64,000 bases of DNA from Arenibacter nanhaiticus (GCF_900141935.1 NZ_FQYX01000011.1:1-64000), one strand, 5' to 3'; positions 48,003 through 58,330 are shown, counted from the first letter of the stretch. Program-made: numbers and translations. Notes: generated from the letters alone by a model not told the origin.

Positions 48003-48557
48003 TTATACTTTCATGATTTCTACCTCTTTTAATTCAAAATGGGCCTCAATCTTTTTAATATATTTATTCGTCAGTTCTTGAACGTCGGCTTCGGCACTCT
48101 TTTTTAGGTCTTCAGAAGCTTCAATATTTCTAAGTTCCTTATTTGCTTCTTGTCTGGCATTACGAACTCCTATCTTGGCATCTTCGGCTTCGGCCTTCGC
48201 TTGTTTTACCAAGTCTCTCCTGCGTTCCTCAGTCAAAGGTGGCACATTGATAATAACCATGTCCCCATTGTTCATAGGGTTGAATCCAAGGTTGGAATTC
48301 ATGATGGCTTTCTCTATTTCGTGCAGTAGTTTTTTTTCCCAGGGCTGAACCGTTATGGTCCTGGCATCAGGAGAAGCTACATTGGCTACTTGCGATAATG
48401 GGGTAGGGGAACCATAATAATCGACCATCACACTCGATAGCATTACTGGATTCGCTTTTCCGGCCCTAATTTTGATAAACATTTTCTCAAGATGTGTCAT
48501 GGCACCTTCCATCCCTTCCTTAGCAGAGTCTAATATAAATGTAATCTCTTCGTTCAT
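48003..48557 (-). CDS. frr: Ribosome recycling factor
   Basis: The 184-aa protein splits post-termination ribosomes with EF-G. It has the usual length and landmarks: IRAGKANPVMLSSVMVDYYG, PLSQVANVASPDARTITVQP, NPMNNGDMVIINVPPLTEE and the coiled helical bundle. It lies 41 bases downstream of pyrH, the standard pairing. Confidence 0.97.
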   Translation of the reverse strand: MNEEITFILDSAKEGMEGAMTHLEKMFIKIRAGKANPVMLSSVMVDYYGSPTPLSQVANVASPDARTITVQPWEKKLLHEIEKAIMNSNLGFNPMNNGDMVIINVPPLTEERRRDLVKQAKAEAEDAKIGVRNARQEANKELRNIEASEDLKKSAEADVQELTNKYIKKIEAHFELKEVEIMKV

Positions 48558-48598
48558 ATACTTACAGATTTATAAATTGAAAACACTAATAGTGTAAA

Positions 48599-49312
<714 letters not shown>

Positions 49313-49562
49313 TTAGATTTAGTCCCAGCAAAAATAATCAAAATTATTTAGGCTACACCCTGTACGGAAAGTTTAGTGATGCCTTAATTATTTCAAAATT
49401 AAAATAAAGGCATGGCTAAAAATTTATAATCTTGTGGAACAATACGAAGGACCGTCCTAATATTTGTGTGGAATGATTATTTTTTTATAAAAATTAATGG
49501 AAAAATACGGGCATTCGGCCTTTTAATGGACTGCGGTAACATAATTGGACCTTCATAATAGG

Positions 49563-50712
49563 ATGAAGCAAGAAAAGTATTGTATTAAAAAAATGCTGCT
49601 AATTGGGGTGATGGGTCTTGCGTTGTAAGGTTGTGGGCCGGCCAAATGCTTGTAATATGTCGATAAAGCTACGATTTTAACTCAAATTGATTTGGTGCCT
49701 TGGAACATCATACTTTTACCACTGTGGTGCCTCCAGAGCAAATGCCTAGGGAAATGTTGGTAGAGGCTTTGGTGGATGTGGTTTCGCACGAATTCTTCCT
49801 TATAGTGACTCCTTGAAGTATTTATTCTGAAGAAACAAAATATTTTGATTTTAATGCCCCTAAAATGTCCAAACACCTTTGGATGTACGAGGGAACAACA
49901 GAATACTTTGCAAATTTGTTTCAGATTCATCAAGGCTTAATCGATGAAGTAAATTTTTACGAACGTTTAATAGGAAAGGTGTAAAATGCGAAGGCTTATG
50001 ACGATAGCCAATCCTTTACAGGAATGACCAAAAACGTATTAGAGGCGGCCTATAAAGATAAGTATGGCAATGTCTATGAAAAGGACGCACTGATCAATAT
50101 GGCACTGGATATTCGATTGCGCGAATTGAGCCATGGAGAAAAAGGAGTTTTATGGTTGATGAAACAGCCTTCTCAAAAATATGGTAACCATATCCCCTTT
50201 GAGGATGATGCCTTGGTCGATGAGATTGTAGCATTGACATACCCCGAGATTAAAGATTCTTTTATAACCCATGTCATCGGTAATAAGCCAATAGTTTATC
50301 GGGAGTTTTGGGAAGGTTGGACTTTCCGTAACTACTCAGAATAAGGGACCGAGTTTTTTTTCATGGAAAATATCCCTTTTATAGATGTCGATCAAAGCAA
50401 TGATAATTCCGTATTTATTCGTCATGATATTCTCTTAAAATCCTTTTTAAACACTTTAGGGGGCAAGGTGGCGATGTTATAAAAAGTATAGACGGAAAAG
50501 AAAATACCATTGAAAGTATGCAGGGAATTATAAGTGATAGTTTTTGGTGGTCACCAGAAAAAGAAATTATAATGACGGTCCTTAGAGGCGAGCAGGAACT
50601 GGTTTTAAAGGCTATGGCGAAAATTCCAATAGTAACTCTTGAGGTGCTTGCGCCAATCGAGAATGCCACCGCGCAGCAAGTAAAGCTAAGGGAGTATTGG
50701 TTAAAGAATTAA
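49563..50712 (+). pseudogene. M61-family (glycyl aminopeptidase-like) lipoprotein peptidase, decayed
   Basis: A lipoprotein signal opens at 49563 (MLLIGVMGLAL, TAA, GCGPAK). After about 35 codons the sequence jumps to the catalytic part, GALEHHTFTTVVPPEQMPRE (from 49694), so the N-terminal domain is deleted. There follow SHEFFLIVTP-stop-SIYSEE, WMYEGTTEYFANLFQIH, GKV-stop-NAKAYDD, then TKNVLEAAYKDKYG up to 50344. A frameshift leads to the C-terminal PDZ-like piece MQGIISDSFWWSPEKE to 50712. The zinc motif HExxH is now HEFFL, losing the second histidine. With several stops, a deletion and a frameshift this is a clear pseudogene. The two open pieces 50024-50344 and 50518-50712 are fragments. 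Confidence 0.85.
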
Positions 50713-51041
50713 AAAATAAAAAACGAAAAGTTGAATCGGCTCTCTGTAAAGGCAACCTTTTTTTTTGCCAAATTAGAAAGGTATAGGCTGGCATCTCAAG
50801 AAATAAAATTTATAATAATCATAGTTACAGGTGTTTCAATATGGGCGTTCCCTCCTTCGTCGGGCGGGCCCTTGGCTATATCCCTTGCTTTGCTTCGGGG
50901 ATGCCGCCGCGGTCCCTAACGCATTTTAAATTTCGCTGATTAATGTTGACCGCTTTTGGATATTAAATCCATTGATCATTGCTAAATTGGTTATTGTTTG
51001 CTGTATTTGTTTATGGCGTGTTGTTTGTGGAGTAAAAAAAA
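50713..51041. other. Gap carrying repeat copy A
   Basis: No gene. A plus-strand frame 50731-50919 is an accident of the GC-rich repeat at 50842-50922. The rest is AT-rich spacer. Confidence 0.5.
50842..50922 (+). repeat. 81-bp GC-rich dispersed repeat, copy A
   Basis: It begins TGGGCGTTCCCTCCTTCGTC and ends CCGCGGTCCCTAACGC. It is about 65 percent GC, against roughly 35-40 percent around it. The reverse complement is present at 61249-61329 with four mismatches (95 percent identity). It lies in a non-coding gap between a pseudogene and a terminator. Similar GC-rich units ending in TCCCTAACGC are, as far as I recall, scattered in flavobacterial genomes. Function unknown; possibly REP-like. Confidence 0.8.
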
Positions 51042-51076
51042 GAAACCCCCGCTTTATAGAATAAAGCGGGGGTTTC
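51042..51076 (-). terminator. Intrinsic terminator of the rpsB-tsf operon
   Basis: GAAACCCCCGCTTTA (51042-51056) pairs with TAAAGCGGGGGTTTC (51062-51076), a 15-bp stem. On the minus strand it is followed by a run of eight T. Confidence 0.95.
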
Positions 51077-51095
51077 AAATATAGGTATTAAAAGA

Positions 51096-51920
51096 TTACC
51101 CTAGGGCTACTCTTTTAAAGTCTGTAACTTCTACAGTGTCACCTAAAGACTTAACGTATTGAGAAACGCTAACCTTACTGTCTTTAATAAAGTCTTGGTT
51201 AACCAAAGTGTTGTCTTTAAAGAAACGCTTAATTTTACCTTTTGCGATGTTGTCTAACATTGCTTCTGGCTTACCTTCTTGACGCAATTGGTCCTTGGCG
51301 ATCTCGATTTCTTTGTCGATAATGCTTTGGTCAACTCCAGTTTCATCTAAAGCAACCGGGTTCATTGCGGCAGCTTGCATTGCTACATCTTTAGCAACAA
51401 CATCAGCACCCTCAACAGCGGCAGAAAGTCCAACTAAAGTGGCGATTTTGTTACCGGCATGGATATAAGAACCAACAAAAGGAGCATTTAACTTGCTAAA
51501 TCCTTTGATCTCGATTTTTTCTCCAATAACACCAGTTTGTTCAGTTAACTTTTCTTGAACGGAAATACCGTTAAAATCAGCAGCCAACAATTCTTCAATA
51601 GTGTTAAGACCTAAAGCTACATCAGCAATTTCGTTCGCTAGAGCAACAAAAGAATCGTTCTTAGCTACGAAATCTGTTTCACAGTTAAGGGAAATAACAA
51701 CACCAGAAGTGTTATCACCATTTACCTTAGCAATAGCAGCTCCTTCAGAAGAATCTCTATCTGCTCTGTTAGCAGCTACCTTTTGACCTTTCTTACGTAA
51801 GATCTCAATAGCAGTTTCAAAATTTCCTTCTGCTTCAACCAATGCTTTCTTGCAATCCATCATGCCTGCACCAGTTGTTTGTCTTAGTTTGTTTACCTCA
51901 GCGGCGGTAATTTTAGCCAT
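51096..51920 (-). CDS. tsf: Elongation factor Ts
   Basis: The 274-aa exchange factor for EF-Tu has the N-terminal UBA-like helix (AEVNKLRQTTGAGMMDCKKA), the EF-Tu-contact SLNCETDFVAKND and a C-terminal FxKDxTLVNQDF-type (FFKDNTLVNQDF) segment. It follows rpsB by 102 bases, the universal order. Confidence 0.97.
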   Translation of the reverse strand: MAKITAAEVNKLRQTTGAGMMDCKKALVEAEGNFETAIEILRKKGQKVAANRADRDSSEGAAIAKVNGDNTSGVVISLNCETDFVAKNDSFVALANEIADVALGLNTIEELLAADFNGISVQEKLTEQTGVIGEKIEIKGFSKLNAPFVGSYIHAGNKIATLVGLSAAVEGADVVAKDVAMQAAAMNPVALDETGVDQSIIDKEIEIAKDQLRQEGKPEAMLDNIAKGKIKRFFKDNTLVNQDFIKDSKVSVSQYVKSLGDTVEVTDFKRVALG

Positions 51921-52022
51921 TTTATTTTGGGTTTAATTTTCGCCTAAATTAAGATTACAATGTAATCTTGGTTTAGGTTAATGTTAAATTTATGTTCTAT
52001 TTAGTAAAGAAAAAGAATAAGA

Positions 52023-52841
52023 CTATTCTTCGCTCTTAGCATTAGCTGCAGCGTCTTCCGTTGCTACAGTGTCAGCTTTAGGAGCTTTAGGAGCTTTTGC
52101 TTCCTTTGGCTTAGCCTCTTCGTTTCCTTCTTTGTCAGCTTGCTTTTCTGACTTGCGCTCCGTTAAACCTTCAGCGATAGCACCGGTAACAGATGCCATG
52201 ATAGCTTCGATAGATTTAGAAGCATCGTCGTTAGATGGAATAATGAAATCGATAGGTCTTGGATCAGAATTGGTATCGACCATTGCAAAAATAGGAATGT
52301 TCAATTTTTGAGCTTCTTTTACAGCAATGTGCTCACGCATAGTGTCTACGATGAACAAAGCAGCTGGTAGACGAGTCATGTCAGAAATAGAACCTAAGTT
52401 CTTCTCTAATTTTTGACGTAAACGATCTACCTGTAAACGCTCTTTTTTAGATAGTGTGTTAAAAGTACCGTCTTTCTTCATTCTATCGATAGTAGCCATT
52501 TTTTTAACAGCTTTACGGATAGTAACAAAGTTAGTCAACATACCACCTGGCCATCTTTCAGTGATGAAAGGCATATTAACTTTGCCTGCTTTTTCAGCAA
52601 CGATATCTTTTGCTTGTTTCTTGGTAGCTACGAAAAGAATTTTTCTACCTGAAGCTGCAATTTTTTTAAGGGCCTCGTTAGACTCCTCTAATTTTGCAAC
52701 TGTTTTATAAAGATTGATAACGTGAATCCCGTTACGCTCCATGTAGATATAAGGAGCCATGTTTGGATTCCATTTTCTGGTAAGGTGTCCAAAATGTACA
52801 CCTGCCTCCAATAGGTCTTTTACTTCAATATTGTTTGCCAT
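52023..52841 (-). CDS. rpsB: 30S ribosomal protein S2
   Basis: The 272-aa protein has LLEAGVHFGHLTRKWNPNM, the FVATKKQAKDIV and RWPGGMLTNF segments, and PIFAMVDTNSDPRPIDFIIP. The last roughly 40 residues form a low-complexity Ala/Lys/Glu/Pro extension, common in Bacteroidetes S2. A stable inverted repeat lies just upstream. Confidence 0.97.
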   Translation of the reverse strand: MANNIEVKDLLEAGVHFGHLTRKWNPNMAPYIYMERNGIHVINLYKTVAKLEESNEALKKIAASGRKILFVATKKQAKDIVAEKAGKVNMPFITERWPGGMLTNFVTIRKAVKKMATIDRMKKDGTFNTLSKKERLQVDRLRQKLEKNLGSISDMTRLPAALFIVDTMREHIAVKEAQKLNIPIFAMVDTNSDPRPIDFIIPSNDDASKSIEAIMASVTGAIAEGLTERKSEKQADKEGNEEAKPKEAKAPKAPKADTVATEDAAANAKSEE

Positions 52842-52873
52842 TTTTGTTTTAGTTTACGTTCCTTTGAATTAGC

Positions 52874-52911
52874 AATATTAAAGTGAGGCCCTAGGGACAG
52901 CCTTTAATATT
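52874..52911 (-). promoter_or_regulatory. Stem-loop in the rpsB leader (possible S2 autoregulatory element)
   Basis: AATATTAAAG (52874-52883) and CTTTAATATT (52902-52911) form a perfect 10-bp stem enclosing 18 bases that contain the palindrome CCCTAGGG. It lies 32 bases before the rpsB ATG, in the 290-bp space between rpsI and rpsB. S2 represses its own mRNA in other bacteria; here it is inference from position. Confidence 0.5.
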
Positions 52912-53131
52912 TAGATGCTAAACTAATTTTTTCCGGTTCGGGAAGCCCAAACGGTCGCTAGGATGGTTTGTGGTCACTTTCCGGAATTATTATTACCCTA
53001 TGACAAGGGTTTTCAATGAACAATTGTAACTTCCCTATAAATAGGGCTTTTGTAACTTTTAAATCCTGTAAGGGATTTGAACAGTAAGGTAGTTAGGTGA
53101 AATAAATTCAAATAACCGGCCAAACCAAGTA

Positions 53132-53518
53132 TTAACGTTTAGAGAACTGGAATTTCTTACGAGCTTTCTTCTGACCGAATTTCTTACGTTCAACCATTCT
53201 TGGATCTCTAGTTAAAAGTCCTTCTGGTTTAAGCACTAATCTGTTTTCAGCATCTACTTCGCATAATGCTCTAGAGATTGCCAAACGAACAGCTTCTGCT
53301 TGTCCAGTAATACCACCACCGTAAACATTAACAGTAACATCAAAGTTTTCTTCGTTGTTAGTCAATGCAAAAGGTTGTTTTACTTTGTACTGCAAAGTTG
53401 GAGTTGGGAAATACGTACCAAGATCTTTCTTGTTAATAGTGATATTTCCATTTCCTTGAGAAACATAAACACGGGCAACCGCTGTTTTTCTTCTACCAAT
53501 CTTATGAATTATTTCCAT
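53132..53518 (-). CDS. rpsI: 30S ribosomal protein S9
   Basis: The 128-aa protein has IGRRKTAVARVYVSQGNG at the start, GGGITGQAEAVRLAISRAL in the middle and the strictly conserved C-terminal tail ending KKFQFSKR that reaches the P-site tRNA. It begins one base after the rplM stop codon, so the two are co-translated. Confidence 0.98.
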   Translation of the reverse strand: MEIIHKIGRRKTAVARVYVSQGNGNITINKKDLGTYFPTPTLQYKVKQPFALTNNEENFDVTVNVYGGGITGQAEAVRLAISRALCEVDAENRLVLKPEGLLTRDPRMVERKKFGQKKARKKFQFSKR

Positions 53519-53519
53519 A

Positions 53520-53975
53520 TTACTTAAGGTCGTTTACGTTAATTGCTGTCGGTTTTTGAGCTTCTTGATTGTGAGTAGAACCTGCATTTACTTTTAGATT
53601 ACGGAATAAAGCAGCACCTAATTTGTTCTTAGGCAACATCCCTTTAATCGATTTTTCTAAAATTTTTGCTGGGTCCTTGGCCAACAATTCTTTAGCTGTT
53701 GTAAACCTCTGGCCTCCTGGGTATCCGGTATGACGGACATAGGTTTTTGAATCCCACTTCTTTCCAGTTAAGTTGATTTTTTCTGCGTTGATAATAACAA
53801 CATTATCTCCACAATCAACATGTGGTGTAAAATTAGGTTTATGCTTCCCTCTAAGTAACTGAGCTACTTTAGAAGCAAGACGGCCCAATGTTTCTCCTTC
53901 AGCATCAACTAGTAACCATTGTTTTTCAACGGTTGCCTTATTGGCCGAAATCGTCTTGTAGCTTAATGTATCCAC
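53520..53975 (-). CDS. rplM: 50S ribosomal protein L13
   Basis: The 151-aa protein shows [41 protein letters not shown] and the [17 protein letters not shown] segment. It is first in the rplM-rpsI operon, with a canonical promoter and a leader hairpin upstream. Confidence 0.98.
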   Translation of the reverse strand: MDTLSYKTISANKATVEKQWLLVDAEGETLGRLASKVAQLLRGKHKPNFTPHVDCGDNVVIINAEKINLTGKKWDSKTYVRHTGYPGGQRFTTAKELLAKDPAKILEKSIKGMLPKNKLGAALFRNLKVNAGSTHNQEAQKPTAINVNDLK

Positions 53976-54007
53976 ACTAAATAAATTTATTTATTAAACA
54001 CTTCTAT

Positions 54008-54020
54008 CCCGTTTAACGGG
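54008..54020 (-). promoter_or_regulatory. Hairpin in the rplM leader
   Basis: CCCGTT-T-AACGGG lies 33 bases before the rplM start and a few bases after the expected transcription start. A ribosomal leader motif of this type upstream of L13 has been described for Bacteroidia (named L13-Bacteroidia). I cannot verify the match here, and the loop of one base means only part of the arms can pair. Confidence 0.4.
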
Positions 54021-54023
54021 CTG

Positions 54024-54054
54024 CAAATGTACAATTATTAAGTTGAATTCCAAA
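54024..54054 (-). promoter_or_regulatory. Bacteroidetes-type promoter of rplM-rpsI
   Basis: On the minus strand TTTG (-33) is followed after exactly 19 bases by TACATTTG (-7, consensus TAnnTTTG), ending 48 bases before the rplM start. It is the clearest housekeeping promoter I see in the window. Confidence 0.75.
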
Positions 54055-54351
54055 TGGTTGTTTCTTATTATTTATAGTTTTTTCTTTTTTAGGGTTAAAA
54101 AAAGCCGCTTTTCCGATGAAATACAATTTTGTATTGCCTTGGGGGTTAGCTAAATTAAGAAATGTCGGCGACATACAATATATATATTTTCACCTAAAAT
54201 TTAACAAATACACATAGGGGATAAAAAAGAAATTCAGTTAAGATCTATCGATGTAAAGATCCTTTCAAAACATGTTTTTCTCTTTCTTGTGTCATGGATT
54301 ATTTTCCTTTTTTTAAGAAAAAATTGGAGGCAGCGCGGTTTCAATAACCAA

Positions 54352-54385
54352 AAAATGTCCCATTACTAGGGTAATGGGACATTTT
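54352..54385 (-). terminator. Intrinsic terminator of polA
   Basis: AAAATGTCCCATTAC and GTAATGGGACATTTT form a 15-bp stem around TAGG. The minus-strand exit continues with T (ATTTTTTGG). Confidence 0.9.
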
Positions 54386-54407
54386 AGTAAGCTGTTTGGT
54401 TAAATTC

Positions 54408-57245
54408 TTAATGGGCTTCTAGCCAATTGTCGCCAATACCAATTTCTACGTCTAATGGTACAGGTAGGGTGTAAGCATGTTCCATTTCCGACTTTATCAT
54501 GGTTTTTATTTCTTCTAATTCTGGCTTGTATACATCAAAGACCAATTCATCATGTACCTGAAGGAGCATTTTGGTTTTGTAATTCCCTTCTTGTAGTTTT
54601 TGATAGATATTGATCATTGCAATTTTGATAATGTCGGCTGCGCTTCCTTGAATAGGGGCATTTACGGCATTGCGTTCTGCTGCGCCTCTTACGATGGCAT
54701 TGCTTCCATTAATATCCTTTAAATACCTACGCCTGCCCAAAACGGTTTGTACGTAACCGTTTTCCCTTGCAAAATTTACCTGATTGCTCATATAACTTCG
54801 CAATTTTGGATATGTCTCATAATAAGTATCTATCAACTCTTTTGCTTCGGCACGCGATAGGGCTGTCTGGTTGCTTAAACCAAAGGCCGATACGCCATAA
54901 ATAATCCCGAAGTTTACGGTTTTGGCATTGCTTCGTTGTTCGCGGGTAACTTCGGCAAGAGGTACGTTAAAGACCTTTGAGGCGGTAGAGGCGTGAATAT
55001 CCTCGCCATTTTTAAAAGCTTCTATCATAGTAGGCTCTTCGCTAAGAGCAGCGATGATCCGCAATTCTATCTGTGAATAATCTGCCGCTAACAAAAGATA
55101 ATTTTCATCCCTGGGTACAAAGGCCTTTCGTACCTGTCTTCCTCTTTCGGTTCGTATAGGGATGTTTTGTAGGTTGGGGTTATTACTGCTCAACCTTCCC
55201 GTAGCTGCTACGGTTTGCATATAATCTGTGTGTATCCTTCCTGTGCTGGGTTCTATTTGTTCCGGTAGCGCATCTATATAGGTGCTTTTTAATTTTGCCA
55301 ATCCACGGTAATCCAATACACGCTGAATAATTTCGTGATCTTTGGCCAAAAGGGACAGCACGTCTTCAGAAGTAGAATACTGACCTGTTTTGGTTTTCTT
55401 CGGTTTGGCTACCAATTTTAATTTGTCAAACAATATTTCTCCCAACTGCTTTGGGGAAGCAATATTAAATTCGGCTCCGGCATCTTGGTATATTTGTGTC
55501 TCTAACGCTTTAATGTCGTCATTTAACGCTTGGGACAGTGAATTTAAAAAGGCCTTGTCTAGTTTAATTCCCTCTTCTTCCATGGCTGCCAAAACATGTA
55601 GTAGCGGTATTTCTATATCGTTGAATAAGGATTCGGTATTGGCTTCCTTTAATTCTGGCCTAAAATGTTGTGCCAACTGATAAGTAATATCCGCATCTTC
55701 TACCGCATACTCGGTTTGCTGGTCTAAGGGTACTTCGCGCATCGACAATTGGTTTTTTCCTTTTTTGCCAATGAGTTCAGTGATAGAGACAGGGGTGTAG
55801 TTTAAATAGGTCTCGGCCAATATATCCATGTTATGGCGCATATCGGGATTTATGAGGTAATGGGCCAACATGGTATCAAAACATTTCCCTTTGATAGTAA
55901 TATTGTATTTTCGCAGTACCTTAATATCGTATTTTAAATTCTGACCTATTTTTTCAATGTGTTCTGCCTCGAAAAAGGGACGTAACTGCTCAATAATTTC
56001 TTGTGCTTCTGTCTTGTCTTCCGGAAAGGGAATGTAAAAGCCTTTCCCTGCTTCCCAGCTAAACGCTATGCCCACCAATTCTGCGGTAAGCGGATTCAAA
56101 CCAGTAGTTTCGGTATCGAAGCACACCGAAGTTTGCTTCATGATATTTTGAAGGAAAAGCTTCATAGCTATCCCTGGAACAACGCTTTGATAGACGTGGG
56201 CTACCTCCTTGATGGTTTTTCGGCTAGAACTTTCTTTAATGGTTCCCGATGCAGCATCGTCACCACCCCCAAAGAGGGAAAACTGACCTACTCCGGCCTC
56301 GGATGTTGGCTTTTGTTCGGTTGGCTTGTCATTTGATGCCTGTTCAGATTCTTCGGTGTCTCTAGTAAACAATCTTAGGAATTGATCTTTTAATCTTCTA
56401 AACTCCAGTTCTTCAAAAATCTCCTGCACCTTATCCCCATCGGGCATGGTTAGTTCATAATCCTTGGCGTTAAAGGTAACCTCGCAATCGGTATAAATGG
56501 TGGCTAATTTTTTGGACAGAATACCTAATTCGGCATTTTCGATAATCTTCTCCTTCATTTTGCCCTTTAGTTTATCGGTATTGGCCAAAAGACCTTCCAT
56601 GGAACCAAATTGTTCAATGAATTTTTTAGCGGTTTTGTCCCCAACACCTGGGAGGCCTGGAATATTGTCACTGGCATCGCCCATCATCCCTAAATAGTCA
56701 ATAACCTGCTCTGGACGTTCTACGCCAAAACGTTCTTGGATTTCTGGGATACCCCAAATTTCTATCCCGTTGCCCATACGTGCTGGGCGGTACATAAAAA
56801 TGTTTTCGGAGACCAATTGTCCAAAGTCCTTGTCGGGGGTAACCATAAATACCTTGTAGTCTTCTTTTTCTGCTTGCTTGGCCAAGGTTCCTATAATATC
56901 ATCGGCTTCCCAGCCTTCTAGTTCCACGACCGGAATGTGCATGGCCTTTAATATCTCTTGTATGTAAGGTACAGCAATTTTAATGGCATCGGGAGTTGCA
57001 TCTCTGTTGGCCTTGTAATCGGCAAACATTTCGGTACGGTCTACACTGCCGCCCTTATCGAAACAAACCGCAAGATGATCTGGTTTCTCGCGCCGGATGA
57101 CATCCAATAACGAATTCATAAATCCCATGATAGCAGAGGTGTCCATGCCTTTGGAATTGATTCTGGGGTTTTTTATGAGGGCATAGTACCCACGGAAAAT
57201 TAATGCGAAAGCATCGAGTAGGAAAAGTTTTTTTTGTTCTGCCAT
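54408..57245 (-). CDS. polA: DNA polymerase I
   Basis: The 945-aa protein has three domains. The 5'-3' exonuclease (about 1-290) carries LLDAFALIFRGYYAL, GWEADDIIGTLA and LPGVGDKTAKKF. The 3'-5' exonuclease (about 360-540) has FDTETTGLNPL and YDIKVLRKY, so its metal-binding acids are kept and proofreading is probably active. The polymerase (about 570-945) has motif A ADYSQIELRIIA, motif B RSNAKTVNFGIIYG and motif C VHDELVFDV. A Ser/Glu/Thr-rich linker (about 290-345) joins the first two. Confidence 0.97.
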   Translation of the reverse strand: MAEQKKLFLLDAFALIFRGYYALIKNPRINSKGMDTSAIMGFMNSLLDVIRREKPDHLAVCFDKGGSVDRTEMFADYKANRDATPDAIKIAVPYIQEILKAMHIPVVELEGWEADDIIGTLAKQAEKEDYKVFMVTPDKDFGQLVSENIFMYRPARMGNGIEIWGIPEIQERFGVERPEQVIDYLGMMGDASDNIPGLPGVGDKTAKKFIEQFGSMEGLLANTDKLKGKMKEKIIENAELGILSKKLATIYTDCEVTFNAKDYELTMPDGDKVQEIFEELEFRRLKDQFLRLFTRDTEESEQASNDKPTEQKPTSEAGVGQFSLFGGGDDAASGTIKESSSRKTIKEVAHVYQSVVPGIAMKLFLQNIMKQTSVCFDTETTGLNPLTAELVGIAFSWEAGKGFYIPFPEDKTEAQEIIEQLRPFFEAEHIEKIGQNLKYDIKVLRKYNITIKGKCFDTMLAHYLINPDMRHNMDILAETYLNYTPVSITELIGKKGKNQLSMREVPLDQQTEYAVEDADITYQLAQHFRPELKEANTESLFNDIEIPLLHVLAAMEEEGIKLDKAFLNSLSQALNDDIKALETQIYQDAGAEFNIASPKQLGEILFDKLKLVAKPKKTKTGQYSTSEDVLSLLAKDHEIIQRVLDYRGLAKLKSTYIDALPEQIEPSTGRIHTDYMQTVAATGRLSSNNPNLQNIPIRTERGRQVRKAFVPRDENYLLLAADYSQIELRIIAALSEEPTMIEAFKNGEDIHASTASKVFNVPLAEVTREQRSNAKTVNFGIIYGVSAFGLSNQTALSRAEAKELIDTYYETYPKLRSYMSNQVNFARENGYVQTVLGRRRYLKDINGSNAIVRGAAERNAVNAPIQGSAADIIKIAMINIYQKLQEGNYKTKMLLQVHDELVFDVYKPELEEIKTMIKSEMEHAYTLPVPLDVEIGIGDNWLEAH

Positions 57246-57295
57246 TTTGGATGTCTAGGATCTATTAAATTGTATACTTTATGCTATATATAGTA

Positions 57296-58288
57296 CTATT
57301 GGTAAAATGATTCCGGTTTTTTGTCAAAATGTCCTTCTTCGGAATACGAGCGGTAACTAAATCCTGGGTGTACGCAATAGCCTCCGGTTTCGCCTTTTTT
57401 GTTAATGGCAATAAATCCGATCTGGAAATCTTTACGGCCTTTATTTTTGGCCATGATACGTTTTACACCTTCTTCACAGGCTTCTTGTGGCGATTTTCCC
57501 TGACGCATTAATTCTACGATCAAAAAACTGCCTACAGTTCTTACCACTTCTTCGCCTACACCTGTAGCTGTAGCAGCACCTACTTCATTGTCGACAAATA
57601 GTCCTGCTCCAATAATAGGGGAGTCGCCAACCCTTCCGGCCATTTTGTATCCCATACCACTAGTGGTACAAGCACCTGCAATATCCCCATTTTTATCGAT
57701 GGCCAACATGCCTATAGTATCGTGGTTTTCTATGTTAATGATGGTTTCGTATTTAGAGGTCTCCTTCCATGCCAACCAATCTTTCTTGGCCTTTTCGGTC
57801 AGTAGGTTTACTTTAGGGAAGCCCTTTTCGTACGCGAATTGTTCGGCTCCTTTTCCTGCTAGCATTACATGAGGGGTGTCTTCCATCACCTTGCGGGCCA
57901 CAGAAATAGGGTGTTCTATATTTTCCATGCACAATACCGCCCCGCAGTTGCCATCCTTGTCCATAATACAGGCATCAAGGGTTACATTCCCGTCTCTATC
58001 GGGCCTTCCTCCGTTCCCTACGGTTTCGTTGCTTAGGTCGGCCTCTTCAACCATAACGCCCTGCTCTACGGCATCAAGGGCAGAACCTCCTTTGTCTAAA
58101 ACTTCCCAGGCTTTTGCCGTGGCATTCATAAAATTCCACGTGCAAATGGCAATAGGAATGATTGCTTTTCCTCCTTCGTTCGGTAGGATAGAGGCTTTTT
58201 TATCTTCTTGGCAAGAGGCTAAAATTGGGGCTGTAATTAGACCTGCGGTGCTAAGGGTCGAATTTTTAAGGAAGTTTCTTCTTTTCAT
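57296..58288 (-). CDS. Glycosylasparaginase-family Ntn hydrolase, Tat-exported lipoprotein
   Basis: The 330-aa enzyme belongs to the N4-(beta-N-acetylglucosaminyl)-L-asparaginase / isoaspartyl peptidase family, which autocleaves to expose a threonine. The cleavage site and nucleophile are HD/T191 in NHDTIGMLAID. GRVGDSPIIGAGLFVDN and TGVGEEVVRTVGSF form the substrate pocket. The N-terminus MKRRNFLKNS is a twin-arginine signal and LASC a lipobox, so it is exported folded and lipid-anchored. It would cut the GlcNAc-Asn bond of N-glycopeptides. Divergent from cutC, 42 bases apart. Confidence 0.9.
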   Translation of the reverse strand: MKRRNFLKNSTLSTAGLITAPILASCQEDKKASILPNEGGKAIIPIAICTWNFMNATAKAWEVLDKGGSALDAVEQGVMVEEADLSNETVGNGGRPDRDGNVTLDACIMDKDGNCGAVLCMENIEHPISVARKVMEDTPHVMLAGKGAEQFAYEKGFPKVNLLTEKAKKDWLAWKETSKYETIINIENHDTIGMLAIDKNGDIAGACTTSGMGYKMAGRVGDSPIIGAGLFVDNEVGAATATGVGEEVVRTVGSFLIVELMRQGKSPQEACEEGVKRIMAKNKGRKDFQIGFIAINKKGETGGYCVHPGFSYRSYSEEGHFDKKPESFYQ

Positions 58289-58330
58289 TGCTTTGTGATA
58301 CTTAAATTTAAGGCATTAAATATAAGAAAT

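Larger units (their letters stand above)
53976..54351. other. rplM leader and spacer to polA
   Basis: The first 80 bases hold the rplM leader and promoter. Between about 54060 and 54350 I find no gene or repeat, only AT-rich sequence. Confidence 0.5.

Noticed and set aside
50731-50919. Open frame across repeat copy A
   Set aside because: Its sequence is produced by the GC-rich repeat, and the corresponding frame in copy B reads a different protein.
58295-58330. Upstream start for cutC
   Set aside because: It reaches almost to the start of the divergent gene; MIVEVCAN is the family N-terminus.
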